A DNA stretch of 64,000 bases from Distichodus sexfasciatus (lineage: Eukaryota; Chordata; Actinopteri; Characiformes; Distichodontidae). Position numbers and translations under genes: made by a program. The stretch is from contig JAVGVS010000167.1 in NCBI GenBank assembly GCA_032718565.1, forward strand, positions 449,833 through 513,832, written 5' to 3'. Under the pieces are notes generated by a model. The model was given only the letters and a program-made list of their open reading frames with translations. It made no database searches and had not been told where the DNA came from. This document shows positions 33,682-45,784 of this stretch, piece by piece (positions within the stretch are counted from its first letter, which is position 1; each line of letters starts with the position of its first letter).

Positions 33682-36600
33682 ATGGCGACGCCGTTGAATG
33701 AAACATTTGCCCGTCTGGATCGCTCAGTCCGCGAGCGTGTGCCGCCACTGCTTACGGATCTTTATCAGTTTACTATGGCGTATGCCTACTGGCGCGCGGG
33801 TAGGCATAATGAGACCGCGGTGTTCGAGTTGTTTTTCCGAGACAGTCCATTCGGCGGTGGATTCTCCCTTTTTGCCGGCTTGAGCGACTGTTTGCTGTTC
33901 TTGCGGAACTTTCGTTTCGCAAATGAAGGTTAGTGTATATGAGTCAGCAGCGCGTTCTGTCAGAATAGACGGACTCGGTTCCGTTTGACTTCTGAAAGGT
34001 TGCGCAACACTTTTAGTGAAACGTAGTACAAACTGTATTAATAGAATGTCACATTTAATGGTATATAATCAGAGTTTTTGTAAAAGAAATTTACTGAAAA
34101 ATTTCATCGCGGAACTCCATCCGACTGCTCTTGTTTTAGTTTTTAGACATCGTTTGTCAGCAGTCCCCTCGAATGTTTTCGCCACTAGTCACGTGCTTGT
34201 ACTAGGAAATAAGAGTTCAAACTGTCAGTAACCAACTGGATTTGTATCGACTGTAGCTTGTACACTGCGTCACAAACAGGCACTAACGCATTTAGAGAGT
34301 GAAGCAAAGGTCGTGGGCAGAAGCAACACCATTCCTCACCAGTTTGTTTGAAACAAGCGATAGGAGGTTTTAGTTAGGAAACCGGCCCAGTTTTGATAGG
34401 GCAGTGTTAACCAAGACATCATGGTTTCACCTCTGCTTTTATCGAAATAATAGCAGAAATATGCCCATGGATCCTTAATGATCTCACAGAGTCATTTTAT
34501 TTATTTTGATTCATCCAAGGGATGGCGCCATTTTTGCCTTACACGAGTCTTTCATTGGTGCATTAGAATTCGCACAGACCCAGGGTTGCCAACTTTCACG
34601 CTCTGACATCATTCTTCTTCTACTTCCCACATTTTGACACTTAAGTCCTTTTTGTCACAGAGACATTCATGGCTTAACTGAAGTTGATACTTTTCTTATC
34701 ATTCTTAATAACACCCTTGTTTCCCTTTTATTTTCATCAGAGAAAAACCGTGGGATTACAACAGTGTGATTCTTGTTGATAGACTGTTCCTAGTTGTTGA
34801 ATGACTTTTTCATCCTTCTGTTTCTTGTTCCTGTTAGCATTAACTTAACAACTTATAGTTGAACAGCTAGGTCAAGTGTAATGAGCAGAGCTGACTTTTT
34901 AGCTTTTCACCACTTTCCACTTTTTTAGTTCCATAGTTTTGTGGTGATGCCACTAAAGCTTTAAAATGTTCAGCCCATTGAAGAGACGGAAATATATTTT
35001 GTTGTCCACAGTCTAATTGCATTACCTTGCTCTCTTCAATATTATTTCTTCTTCTTCTTCTTCTTCTTCTTCTTCTTCTTCTTCTTCTTCTTCTACATCT
35101 TCTACATCTGCTGCTTCTTTGTTTGCATTATTAGTCCTTTCTTGACACAAACACATTCTTTATTCAGTGTTTGTGTCAGGATAGGACTAATAATACAAAG
35201 TCCTATCCTGACACAAACATTCTTTATTCACTGTTTTCTATTTAACATGTCTGCAATTTTTTTCCAAGACACTGACCCGGTTGTAATAGTCTGGCTGGGT
35301 CATCTGATCTAATCTGCCTGCGTGTTTGTGTCTGAACCATAAGGTTTTTAAAACACAAATATTTTTAGTGCTTTGTAAGACACCTAAAATTATTTTGATA
35401 CTGTAACAGATGTTGAGTACTTGCGTACAGTGCTCCCGAAGGAGACAGATCCAGAATTTTTCTCCTACCTGAAAGCCTTAGACTGCTCGGCCGTCTCCGT
35501 CAGTGCAGTAGATGAGGGCACTGTAGTATTTGCCAGGGTATGTTAAAAACACATTTTTTTTCTTGTCTGAAGAATTAAACAATTTAAATGCAATATATGT
35601 GGTGAAATATTTTGTGTTGTATTTAGGTTCCTCTTTTGGAAGTGTCTGGTCCCCTCATCGTAGTTCAGTTGCTGGAAACCAGTCTACTCTGTCTGGTCAA
35701 CTATGCAAGGTATATAACATAATTATACAACCCCTGGTAAAAAAAAATGTGGAATCAAAATTGGAGAATATTAATTCAGATTTTTTTAAAAACTGCAGCA
35801 AAAAAACCCGACTTCTCACATTAAATCACACTCTGTGTTCAATTACCTTTTTGAAGGAGTTTTATCATTTTTTTTATCATTGTTTCAATGGACACATTAT
35901 TTCATTATGTGATTCCATGCTTTTTCTACTTGATCAGACAAAAATGTGCTATTAAATACAACAGTTTGATTTCTTTGAGATGTTTTACAAAATCAGAATG
36001 CACAAATAGTTTCTTGACATATCTCAGTTGTTTTTCCCCCCCAAAAATGCCAGAGGCTGTATGACACTGTTTATGATACCAACCTCAAATTTAGACTCAG
36101 CCATTTATTTAGTTGTAGTACTGTTTTCCAACTTTGAATAAAGTTAAACTCATCAAGTTTGTATTAGCACAATTGGAACTGGGCAGTAACAGAAATGAAA
36201 TTAACAACAATTTTCTATTTATCTGTGTTCACTCTTGACATTTTCTTAAATGGCTTTATGAGACAATTGTTTAAGGTTTATGAGATTGTTTTAGGTTACC
36301 ATATATTAGCTGAATTTCATACAATTTGTTACACTCCTTTCATTTCAAAAGATTGAAAGATCGTGTGTGTATATCCCTCCTCTTTAATCTTAGTAAAAAA
36401 TTTTGGCAAGTATGTTTTAAAGTGTCTAAACTTCCTGTCTTATTATTTTATGTTTGTGTTTTGTATATACAGTTATTTAAGGTTATTGTATTCTTGTGGC
36501 CAGGTATTTCGTTTTTTATATCTATAATAATTATAACTGCGGCAACATGTGGGGTCCAAGCACAAGTCGCAAAAAGCAGTACAAAAGGGTCAGCGCTGAC

Positions 36601-39600
36601 CATCAGCAGTGTCTCTGTATGTGATTAGAACAATAAAGTGACTTAACATAAAGTAAAACCTAGAAAACTACATTAGTCATATGAAGACATAAGGAGTTAC
36701 AACGTTGAAAGTATAACACGAATCCATAATTATGAAAGCTCTTTTATGACATCACATGAATTTATGTAGTGTTTTAGTGCCCCCTAGAGATCAAAATGTG
36801 TTTTCCTGCTATAGTGTCAGTTATAGGCCGACCACTATGATTTTTGACCTCTGGCGAGAATGTCACACCATTTCTACTTACCCTGAAAATGTCTGTTTTG
36901 TAGGAGATTGTAACAGTTGGGACTTTTTTCCCATTACAGTACAAATTTCAGTAATTATACTGTTTGTCTGACTTAACAGGTCATTAACGAATACATTTCC
37001 TGAGCAACACTCACTGTCTTTGCCCACATTTTTTGCTCCCATAGTCTTGTGTGTACCAATGCTGCACGGTTCCGGTTAGCCGCAGGGCCAGAGCGGCGCC
37101 TTCTGGAGATGGGCCTCAGAAGGGCACAGGGGCCTGATGGAGGTCTGACAGCTTCCCGTTACACACACATTGGAGGTAAACACCCCGTGTTCGCCCCATG
37201 ATTTGAAGGTCGTAGGTTCGAATCCAGGGCGCTTGTCAGCTGCCCACTGCTCCTTCACAGATTGGTTAAATGCTGTGCTGTGTTCACAATGACAATCACT
37301 CACTTTTTATTTGTGCTTGTATTGCAGAGTGTAGAAAAATATGCAGATTTTCTTTAGGTATTTGTGCATAATAAGTCTTGTTGGAGATTAGTAGCAGGTC
37401 TGTTGACTGAACAAACTTGTTGGTTTCTTAGAAATCTTTTAATTTTGCTAGTAATTAATCATAATCAGTATGAAGTTTGTTTGCCAAGGAATTTGCTTTG
37501 GTGGTTGGTACTAAGACATTGTAAATAAAAGGTTTTTAATAATATATGTAATTTAAATAGGATATGGAATATGAATAGAACAGTACAAATTTAAAAAGTA
37601 GACAGATTTAAAAGTGTGCAAGAATACTGCAGGATAAAAATAGACATTTAGCAGAGTGCATATAGTTATAAGGATATGGATAAGGAAATAGTTATTTAGA
37701 GAGTTCATCTATATAATACACAGAATAAGTATACCTATATAGAACACAAAATGTGGAAATGTCATGACACGAATGTGCCGGAGCTAGTTGGTGTGGATAA
37801 TGGATTAAATAAATTACAGACTGTACAAGGATTTGCAGTAGTGCAAAGTTCACAGTATGACAGGTGCGCAAAAACGCACCACAAATAATATTACTATGAA
37901 ACGATTATATGGTGTGCAAAAACGTACAAAATTAGCAAGAGCAATGGCAAAATCAATAGCAATGGCTAGCTATCACAATAAACTAAAACTTGCTAGCTAA
38001 TGCTAATTTTGTACAATGCTATGTTAGCAACAAATATTAGCAAAATTTGCATTATCTAGTAGAACCTACAGTGTGTTAGCAAAAATTGTTTGTAAACAGA
38101 GCATAATGTTTGATATGATATAACTTAGAGGTTTGATTCTGTCTTCTTGTTCATCAAAATCATGTTCTGTTTGTTTTAGGGCCATAGTGTCTTCATCAGA
38201 GGCTAGGGCAATACACAGTCTGCTTGACCACTGACTCCGTTCCTGCCAGGGAATGGAAATGTGAAAGTGAAGACACCCCTTAGACTTCTCACACTCTTTG
38301 TCTTTCTGGTCTCAGGTTTTGATATGACAAGTAATACTCTGGCTGGGCATCTCTTTGGGATTCCTGTGGCAGGCACTATTGCACACTCTTACATCACATC
38401 CTTCTCCTCTCTGGAGGAGGTGTGGCCAAAGGTACGTCATGAGATCATTTTCTCTCACTAACCTAAAAGAGATATTTAGACTAAAATTACCATGGAGATT
38501 TATGATGAAATAAGACCTTGATGGTTATTTAATATAGCAACCAAGACCATGAATTTTGAGGCATGGCAGCAGCATTGAAGTTGTATGATGAATGCACAAA
38601 GTTCTTCACAAAGTTTGTCTTAGCACAAACACCAACATAAATGTTATATTGCAGAAAAATTACCAGAGGAATCACCCTCTTGGCTCCATTGATTCAAGAG
38701 ATCATTCATTCCGTCAGAATGTCGAAGGCTTGATGTAGGCTTATGTTATAATAAAGTTAAAAGCCGGGCATATTCCTTATATTGGATTGGAATATCCCAA
38801 ATAAATTAACCCTATCCCTAATGAACTCTAACCCCAACTTTTTTTTATTAACAATCTAATTCATGTAACTTCGAACATTATGGTAATATAAGGCAGTGTT
38901 ACATGCTTTTTGTTACTTTTAACTTTAAACTTTGCTAACAGACATTCTTCATTTAAAGGGTTGGCAATATTGGAATGAAAGTGCCCATCATGCCATAAAA
39001 GCCTAAAAGCCTCATAATAAAGAAAATGAAAAAAAAAAAGATACTGTTTGGCCACTACACTAATAATAATTTCTTATCTTACTGCAGACTCTAGTGCCTG
39101 CCATTGGTGGTGACCCTGTTGACTTTATCGCCCTCGTTAAAACCTGGTTACATCGCGTGTGCCAGTTATTGGGGGCTAAAACTCAACGGGTTCGAGAAGG
39201 AGAGCTTGCTGCCTTTCTGTCCTATGCCATTGCATATCCACGCAACTTCCTTCCTGTGATTGACACATATAGTGTCAGAAGGTAAGTTGGCATTAGCTTT
39301 TTTGCACTAATGTGCAACACGTGATCAAAACTTGAGTGAATTTTAAGTGCGTCAACATGTGTTTTGTGCAGTAGTGGGCTGCCTTGTTTTTGTGCTGTGG
39401 CTTTGGCCCTCTGTGAGCTGCTATATATGCCTTTAGGCATAAGGCTTGATAGTGGAGACCTCTGCAGGCAATCTGTGGAAGTTCGCAGCATCTTCCAAAA
39501 GTGTGGCAACAAGTAAGCATTGATCTTCCCGTATCACCATGGAATATTAAGATTGTTTGTATTATTTTAGTGACTGTTGCTGAGGGTCACTTCTCTCTGC

Positions 39601-40764
39601 TTCCGTCTAGCTTCTCTGTTCCTGCATTTGAGTCTTTCAGGATTGTTGGTACAAACAGTGTGTCTGAACACAGTCTTGCTGAGTTTAACCAAAGAGTAAG
39701 GTCTTTGTAAGGCTTTGTCATATAACAGCAATGTTAAATAATGGACAAGTATTAATTGATGATGCCCATTCTGGCAGAAAAATGAGATTGATGTAGTGGG
39801 AGTCGGAACTCACCTTGTTACTTGCACAAATCAACCATCCCTTGGCTGTGTGTACAAGGTAACCAAGTCACATATCTGCACTATTTCTGCAAATGTATCC
39901 AGATAGATTATAAGGAGTCAGAAATAAATGCATTTATTTATGCTAGTTAATCGAAGTTGGAGGTCAGCCCAGGATGAAGTTAAGTGAGGACCCAGAGAAG
40001 AGCACACTGCCAGGCAGGAAGGCCATCTACAGACTTCTGGACGCTGAGGGTCAGACAGCATTTTACCTTTAAAAACATAGACTTTTCTTTGGAATAGACC
40101 ATTATGTTTTGTCTTTGATCCCACAGTCTCATTCTTAGAGTTCTTGTCCCACTAAAAATAGGACATCCCCAGATGGATCTAATCTGCCTTGCAGAGGAGT
40201 CTGCTCCCAGAGTAGGTGTGCCAGTACATTTTTACCCATTCAGTCTGGATGAGGCTATTCAATCGATCACACCTGCCCAGGTGACAAATTTACGAGTGAA
40301 TGTCTTCTCCTGTGGTGAGGTAAACACCATTCAAAGTTTCTTATTTAATACAATGAGTGTATCTTCAAAACTATTACTCTAAATACAGCGGTCGCTCCAA
40401 ACTTTCTGAATAAAAAATACTACAGAGGAAATATGCAAGTGAAACAAAGATTACATTAGAATGTATCATTTCCCTTTTAAGATCACACTCCCCCTGAGAA
40501 GTGCAGCTGAGAGTCGCATTTATGCTCAAACTTCCCTTCAAGCCCTGTATCCCCATCACAAGAACTTGCAGGATCCAGTGACCTACACGGTGAGAGTGCA
40601 CATAAAAGCTCACAGCAGGACTCTCCTACTTGTCAGTCCTTTATTATGAATTAATTTGTGGATTTATCCCCTTACAGGTGGCCTTGTCGGAGAGAGTTCA
40701 TTCTCTTGTGTCTGACTTCAGGAAGGGAAATGGCAAAGGCAGTAATTTTATGCTGCCTGACTAA
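33682..40764 (+). CDS. naprt: Nicotinate phosphoribosyltransferase, 13 exons, complete
   Basis: Converts nicotinate and PRPP to nicotinate mononucleotide with ATP use, the first step of the Preiss-Handler route to NAD, in the cytosol. Exons: 33682-33928, 35410-35537, 35627-35709, 37045-37175, 38316-38431, 39088-39281, 39372-39512, 39611-39695, 39778-39858, 39947-40049, 40162-40280, 40482-40589, 40678-40764. All junctions are GT-AG and the joined frame gives 540 aa (human 538). Landmarks: LLTDLYQFTMAYAYWRAG at the N-terminus; RRLLEMGLRRAQGPDGG (exon 4); GIPVAGTIAHSYITSF with the family's catalytic His (exon 5); IRLDSGDL with the PRPP-site Arg/Asp (exon 7); DVVGVGTHLVTCTNQPSLG (exon 9); GGQPRMKLSEDPEKSTLPGR (exon 10). 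No broken residue seen, so probably functional. Introns 3 and 4 hold repeat fragments. Confidence 0.97.
33960..35030. other. naprt intron 1, left part
   Basis: No nested gene or mobile element recognised. Confidence 0.5.
35046..35095. repeat. (TTC)n microsatellite in naprt intron 1
   Basis: About 16 uninterrupted TTC units, pyrimidine-only on this strand, then two ACATCTTCT-like imperfect units. Confidence 0.95.
35143..35233. repeat. Direct and inverted repeat cluster in naprt intron 1
   Basis: Arms 35169-35187 and 35200-35218 are exact 19-bp reverse complements (GTTTGTGTCAGGATAGGAC) with a 12-nt loop. In addition GACACAAACA(C)ATTCTTTATTCA occurs as a direct repeat at 35143 and 35210. Confidence 0.88.
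36460..36960. repeat. Dispersed fish repeat in naprt intron 3
   Basis: GGGGTCCAAGCAC and the stretch GTGCCCCCTAGAGATCAAAA resemble the repeat at 46380-46690 in reverse orientation (shared GTGCTTGGACC). Family not named; edges approximate. The rest of intron 3 (35710-36450) shows nothing recognisable. Confidence 0.45.
37190..37312 (+). repeat. SINE fragment in naprt intron 4
   Basis: B-box GGTTCGAATCC at 37216, then CAGCTGCCCACTGCTCCTTC and GTTCACAATGACAATCACTC. Same family as 32783-33000, lacking the A-box side. Confidence 0.7.
37540..37870. repeat. LINE 3' UTR-like fragment in naprt intron 4
   Basis: Sequence such as AATAGAACAGTACAAATTT and GCAGTAGTGCAAAG resembles the Rex1/CR1-like 3' region at 11560-11960. 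The downstream part 37870-38100 is rich in GCTAGC/GCTAAT motifs and unassigned. Confidence 0.4.
38462..39080. other. naprt intron 5, no features
   Basis: No nested element recognised. Confidence 0.5.
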
Positions 40765-41169
40765 AGGTCCATCTTACGAATGCAACCAATATAGTTCCTG
40801 CTGCTGACCTCAATCAGGCTATGTGCATGTGTTTATATAAGAGGCTTACTATGAAGGATATTCAAGAACAGTAGAGTTGCTTATAAACAAATGCTCATAA
40901 TATGTTTGCGGAATCCGTCTTATGGCTTTCTATTTTCATTAATCAGCATTCCATTTTATTTCATTTATTGTGTTTTGTTTCATTTCATTAGCAAAGTAAA
41001 ATGCAGTTACTGATTTATCTGCGCTTAGCTCATATCACTTTTTTGTCAGGCTCTGATTTATATTTTTAAAGTGTGAACTATCTTTCCTTTTTCCAACCTT
41101 TGATTTCTTGTGACAGTGGTTGCTGTATGCACACACATTTGGCTCCATATACTTTTGTATTGTTATTAG

Positions 41170-42113
41170 TGTCACGGTCCCGCCCAACCTAGACGGGACC
41201 GTGCCACTGTGAACCCGGGTAAGTGTCTGTTTGTTTCCTGTCTTCTGGGTTCACTTTGGGAGGTGTGTCTGTGGTGTGTGTGTGGTGTTTGCACCTTGTG
41301 TCTCCCCTGTGTTAGCTTGCTCCTCACTTCTGGGTTCTGTGTCTGCACTGCGTGCCCTTCTAAGTAGTTCACTATCTGTTTAGAGTGCACCCCATTTCCT
41401 GGTATGTTGTTTGCACTGCGTGTTCCCTACCTAGTAGGTTAGTATCTGTGTAGGACACCCTCGCGCTTATCATTGATTTCAGCTGTGTCCCGTTCTGCCT
41501 TGGTTTGGGATTGGTGCAAGCACTCATTTGTTGAGTTCTGTGGCCTTATTTAAGTCAGTTTAAGCCGTATGTTCTTGAGTCTGTCTCCCTCATACCTTGT
41601 GTGGTTGCTCGTGTATATTCGTGGATTTCCTGGAACCTTCCTGCTCTTCCCTTCATTTGGACCTTGGACCCTTCCTGCTTTGCCCTTTTATTTGGACATT
41701 GGACCCTTCTGCTTTTGGTTTGGTTTGTGTCTCCTTTTGACTTCGCCCTTTTTGCCACCTTATCTTCACACCCCTCTCTTGTGTTTTCTCCCCAGGCTCG
41801 TGACTCCCAGTGTGTTTTCCCCGGTTGGCCAGACTGCCTTGGAGGCTACAGAGTCTGGGCTATTGCTAGTTCACCTCCCGAGTCTTCAAGCGTGAGGACT
41901 TCGCTAGTTCTGGCTACTCGGGGAGGTTCTCCTCCATTTCCTCACGCCTACGACTGGGAGCACAGGCCTCACCTTTCTTTTGTTACTTTGTGCTTGCTTT
42001 TGTGTCATTTTGGACTTGTTTACCTTTTGTGTTCACCTGCCCTCAATAAACCCTTTCACTCTGCCTGCAACAGTGTCCCTTCCCTCATCCTCACCGCGAC
42101 CACACCCATGACA
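41170..42113 (+). mobile_element. Solo LTR with perfect 5-bp target duplication
   Basis: It starts TGTCACGGTCCCG and ends CCCATGACA (TG...CA ends), and is flanked on both sides by ATTAG (41165-41169 and 42114-42118). AATAAA at about 42046 near the 3' end followed by a short U5 fits a retrotransposon LTR. Length 944 bp. The first 35 bp fold into a hairpin (CACGGTCCCG paired with CGGGACCGTG). No internal gag-pol is present, so it is the product of LTR-LTR recombination. The open frames inside it are not genes. Confidence 0.9.
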
Positions 42114-42119
42114 ATTAGT

Positions 42120-42870
42120 TCTAAAAGGTTTGCATTCTTCTATTCTCTGTATTGTAATAAATGGTTGAGATCATAAGTTTCTTTATGCCATATGTCATAG
42201 TTAAAATGCTGACCTTTAATGAAATTTGATATTTTCACATGACCATCACTGAAAACTATATTGTTAAAAAGTATCATGTCATTACCACAATAGTACCTTC
42301 ATGGTTTTCAGGGCACAGCCATGGTAATGTTTACATTATATAGTAATATGGTATTTTTCCATTATCTACCACTCTAACCATAACATTTAAGAAATGCTTT
42401 CACCATTTGCACACTTATGTAGTTGACAGCGCAAAATCCTACTAATTTAATTTGTACAACACACTATAGAGTGTGTCAGTTTCCTGCTGTCGTGAGTGGG
42501 AATTTGTGCTACTGTCTTGTCCTCCTTGTATTTGAAAACAAAATGTAACTATAAGACTTTAAAAGTCGAGTATTTCGAACAAGTGCTTTGAACATTTAAC
42601 TACATTTTAATAAGAAATTTTAACCTTTACTTAAGTATGGGTTTAGGCATAAGACATTATACCAGGTACAGGTGTTCCCCATTGATTAAAGTGCAATAAG
42701 TGTCCAAAATACCATTTATTCTGCCCTAATGTGTACCAACAATGCGTAGGCAGATAGCGTACTGTTTGAATGAGGCCCAAGCACGCTTGTTCAGACTTTT
42801 TACTGTAGGACATAGGATAAATGCCATATCCAAGATGTGTGATTTGGTTCTATTGTATAGTTCCCTCTTC
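42120..42870. other. Unassigned stretch between LTR and Tc1
   Basis: No feature recognised. Confidence 0.5.
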
Positions 42871-42879
42871 TGTATTTAA

Positions 42880-44210
42880 GTTTTGATGGCACAGCGGTAA
42901 GACGTTTCTTGTAGTTGGTCATCAGGTTTGCACACATCTCAGGAGGGATTTTGGCCCACTCCTCTTTACAGAAACTCTCTAAGTCCTTTATGTTTCTTGT
43001 CTGCGGCTTGGCAACTCGAAGCTTCAGCTCCCTTCACAGATTTTCGATAGGATTAAGGTCTGGAGACTGGCTAGGCCATTCCATAACCTTAATGTGCTTC
43101 TTCTTTAGCACCTCCTTTGTTGCCTTGGCTGTATGTTTTGCACCATTGTCATGCTGAAAGACCAATCCACGGCCCATCTTCAATGTTCTGACTGAGGGAA
43201 GGAGGTTCTCGTCCAAAATTTTACGGTACATGGCCCCATCCTTTGGACTCTCAAAGCGGTGTAGTCGTCCTGTACCTTTAGTTGAAAAACAGCCCCAAAG
43301 CATAATGTTTCCACCTCCATGCTTGACTGTAGGGATGGTGTGCTTTGGGTCATACTCAGTATTTCTCTTCCTCCAAACAGTTGGAGTTGATGGCTAAGAG
43401 TGCAATTATGGTCTCATCTGACCACAGCACCTTCTCCCATGCCTTCTCTGAATCATCTAGATGTTCACTGGCAAACTTAAGATGGGCCTGTACATGTGCC
43501 TTCTTGAACAGGGGGACCCTGCAGGCACTGCAAGACTTGAATCCATTATGGCATAGTGTGTTACCAATGGTGTTCTTGGTGTTGGTGTTCTTCAAGCTCC
43601 TCCCATGTAGCTGTGGGCTGATCCCTCATCTTTCTCATGATCCTCCTCACCCCATGAGGCAAGATCTTGCATGGAGCTCCAGATCAAGGGAGACTGATGG
43701 TCATTTTATGTTCCTTCCATTTCCGAATAATTGCACCAACAGTTGCCACATTCTCACCAAGCTTCTTGCTGATTGTCTTGTAGCCCATTTCAGCCTTGTG
43801 CAGGTCTACAAACTTGTCCCTCACGTCCTTTGAGAGCTCTTTAGTCTTGCCCGTGGTGATGGAGAGGTTGTAATGGAAGAAACGGATTCTGTGCACAGGT
43901 GTGTTTTATACTCATAATGAGATGAGATCAGGTGTATCTGTAATTGATTTATTGCAATCTGTGTGCCACACCCAACCTGTGGGAGCCAGAGTTCAGGCTG
44001 AGTTGTAGGGGATCAAATACTTATTTCTCTCAATAAAATGCAAATCAATGTATAACTTTTATGTAGTGTGTTTTTTCTGGATTTTTGGTTGATGTTCTGT
44101 CTCTCTTCATTAAAATAAAACTACCATAGAAATTAGAGGTTTTTCATTTCTTTGTAAGTGGGCAAACCAACAAAATCAGCAGGGAATCAAATAATTATTT
44201 CCCCCACTGT
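42880..44210 (-). mobile_element. Tc1/mariner element, one end lost
   Basis: The right terminus CAGTGGGGGAAATAATTATT (read on the minus strand from 44209) lies next to TA, but no matching left end is seen near 42880, so it is truncated after the transposase C-terminus. The 5' UTR with GATCAAATACTTATTTC at 44010 is a second, inner copy of a terminal motif. Confidence 0.85.
42890..43896 (-). pseudogene. Tc1 transposase relic
   Basis: Minus strand: GKTKELSKDVRDKFVDLHKA and AIIRKWKEHKMT (helix-turn-helix part, 43850-43700); ARVPLFKKAHVQAHLKFA and WEKVLWSDETI (first Asp, about 43540-43400); MLWGCFSTKGTGRLH, VFQHDNGAKHTA (second Asp) and SPDLNPIENL (43303-43037); and a C-terminus near 42950-42890. 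Frameshifts near 43310-43370 and 43600-43680 break it. A stop follows DLNPIENL. Confidence 0.9.
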
Positions 44211-44369
44211 ATATCATAACAGTAATATATGAAGCAGCTGATGCAGTAAATTGATGCAGAAAGGTTTTTATTATGTTATTTAACAGTATTGTATTTATAG
44301 AGTTTTTAAAGACCAACAGTTAACATTATCTGGAAAACAAAAACAATTATGAAAATATGTAAACACTAC

Positions 44370-45420
44370 ATTAAAAAAGTACAATTGAAAAGCTTCAAGA
44401 ATAAATTATAAACCGAATTATTACATTTCTGCGCCACGCCTGTAGGAATACGCTGTTCAATTTTGACAACAGATTTTTTATCATCATACACAAGGTTGAA
44501 AACCCTGTTGAATAAAAAGTGTTCAATATCAGGGAGAGCAGGCAGTGTGTTCAAAAGGCTAATGGCTTGTGGGAAAAAGCTATCATTCAGTCTGATGGAT
44601 GCGATAGCGTCTGCCAGATGGGAGGAAGGTAAAGAGTTCATGTGAGGGAAGTGAAGGGTCGAGCACGATACACTCTGATGATGTTGCCAGTTGCTTTAAC
44701 AATCCTTTGTCGCCGTTTGTAATTGGCCACTGTGCTGTTAACAAAACAAGCTCTGTATTGTGCCTCTGTAGAACATGGTGAAGATGGGAGGAGACAGTTC
44801 AGCCATCTCAGGCAGTGGAGATGCTGCTGGGCCTTTTTATTTATGGAGGTGGCGTTGGTGGCCCAAGTGAGGTCGTCCGAGAGGTGAATTCCCACAAACT
44901 TGGTGATCTTTACTGTCTGTAACATGGAGCCCTGGATGCTGAGTGGGTGGACAGAAAATCCAGTATCCAGTTGCAGAGAGAGGTGCTCAGTCCCAACTCG
45001 CTCAGTTTCATACACAATCTTTGGGGAATGATGGTGTTAAATGCTGAACTAAAGTCTATGAACAGCAATCTAATGTACTGTAAGTGTCTTTCTTGTCCAA
45101 GTCTGAGAGGGAAATGAGAAGTGCAATGTATATGGCATCCTCAGTTGACCTGTTTGGGCGATATGCAAACTGCAGTGGGTCCAATGAGTGGGGAAGGTTG
45201 CTTTTCACCTGTTTCATGACAAGTCTCAAAGCACTTCATGATGATGGGGGTCAGTGTGATGGGATGGTAGTTGTTCAGGCAGGATACTTAAGATTTCTTT
45301 GGCACTGGGATGATGGTGGTGGACTTGTAGCACGCTGGGACGATCATCTGGGTCAGTGATATGTTGAAGATGTCCGTGAAGGCCTCGGCCAGCTGATCAG
45401 CACAGTCTCTGAGCATACAA
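44370..45420 (-). pseudogene. Non-LTR retrotransposon RT fragment (Rex1/CR1-like)
   Basis: Minus strand. At about 45190-45120 DPLQFAYRPNRSTEDA is the RT fingers motif of a fish CR1/Rex1-like family. After frame breaks, MLQTVKITKFVGIHLSDDLT and WATNATSINKKAQQHLHCLR (44938-44815) are the RT thumb. IRLNDSFFPQAISLLNTLP (44597-44541) is the very C-terminus. The palm with the catalytic YxDD-like motif lies in the damaged part. The family name is an inference. Confidence 0.75.
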
Positions 45421-45533
45421 CTTTATTTATTATGTTATTTGATAATAAAGAAATAAATATTTATAGTGAGGAGTAATGTGAGGAGATATTTAACTTTACA
45501 CAGACATATCAATATTTAAGTCTGCTACAACTG

Positions 45534-45737
45534 TCACATATCTGCTATTGCATAAAAGTCCTCCTTGATCATCTGTGTTGGTTGATGGCCAGGAAAGGTG
45601 ATAAAAATATTCACAAATTGCCTCAGAGCAATGTATACCCTTCTTTTTGCATGCCAAACTGATTCTTTGGCCAGACGTTCTGCATCACGAACACTGCAGT
45701 AGATAATCCCACTGGCAAGAAGGCGAGTGCGATACAG
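45534..45737 (-). pseudogene. PIF/Harbinger transposase fragment
   Basis: The minus-strand reading RTRLLASGIIYCSVRDAERL, then AKESVWHAKRRVYIAL, FVNIFITFPGHQPTQ and IKEDFYAIAD, ending at a stop, resembles the helical part of Harbinger (HARBI1-like) transposases: LLxSG, GDAExLxKxTVxRAxR, FPGHxPxxxIKExFYxIAG. About 65 residues remain, and the DDE domain is lost. A sequence search would be needed to confirm. Confidence 0.7.
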
Positions 45738-45784
45738 ACAGATTGCACTGTGGTAAAGCTTTGACTTTTTTGGGGGGTAAATAT

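Noticed and set aside
41569..42176. Overlapping long frames of 108 and 191 codons
   Set aside because: They lie inside the solo LTR and have no similarity to gag, pol or other proteins that I recognise.
43345..43833. 162-codon plus-strand frame
   Set aside because: Antisense to the Tc1 transposase relic; shadow frame.
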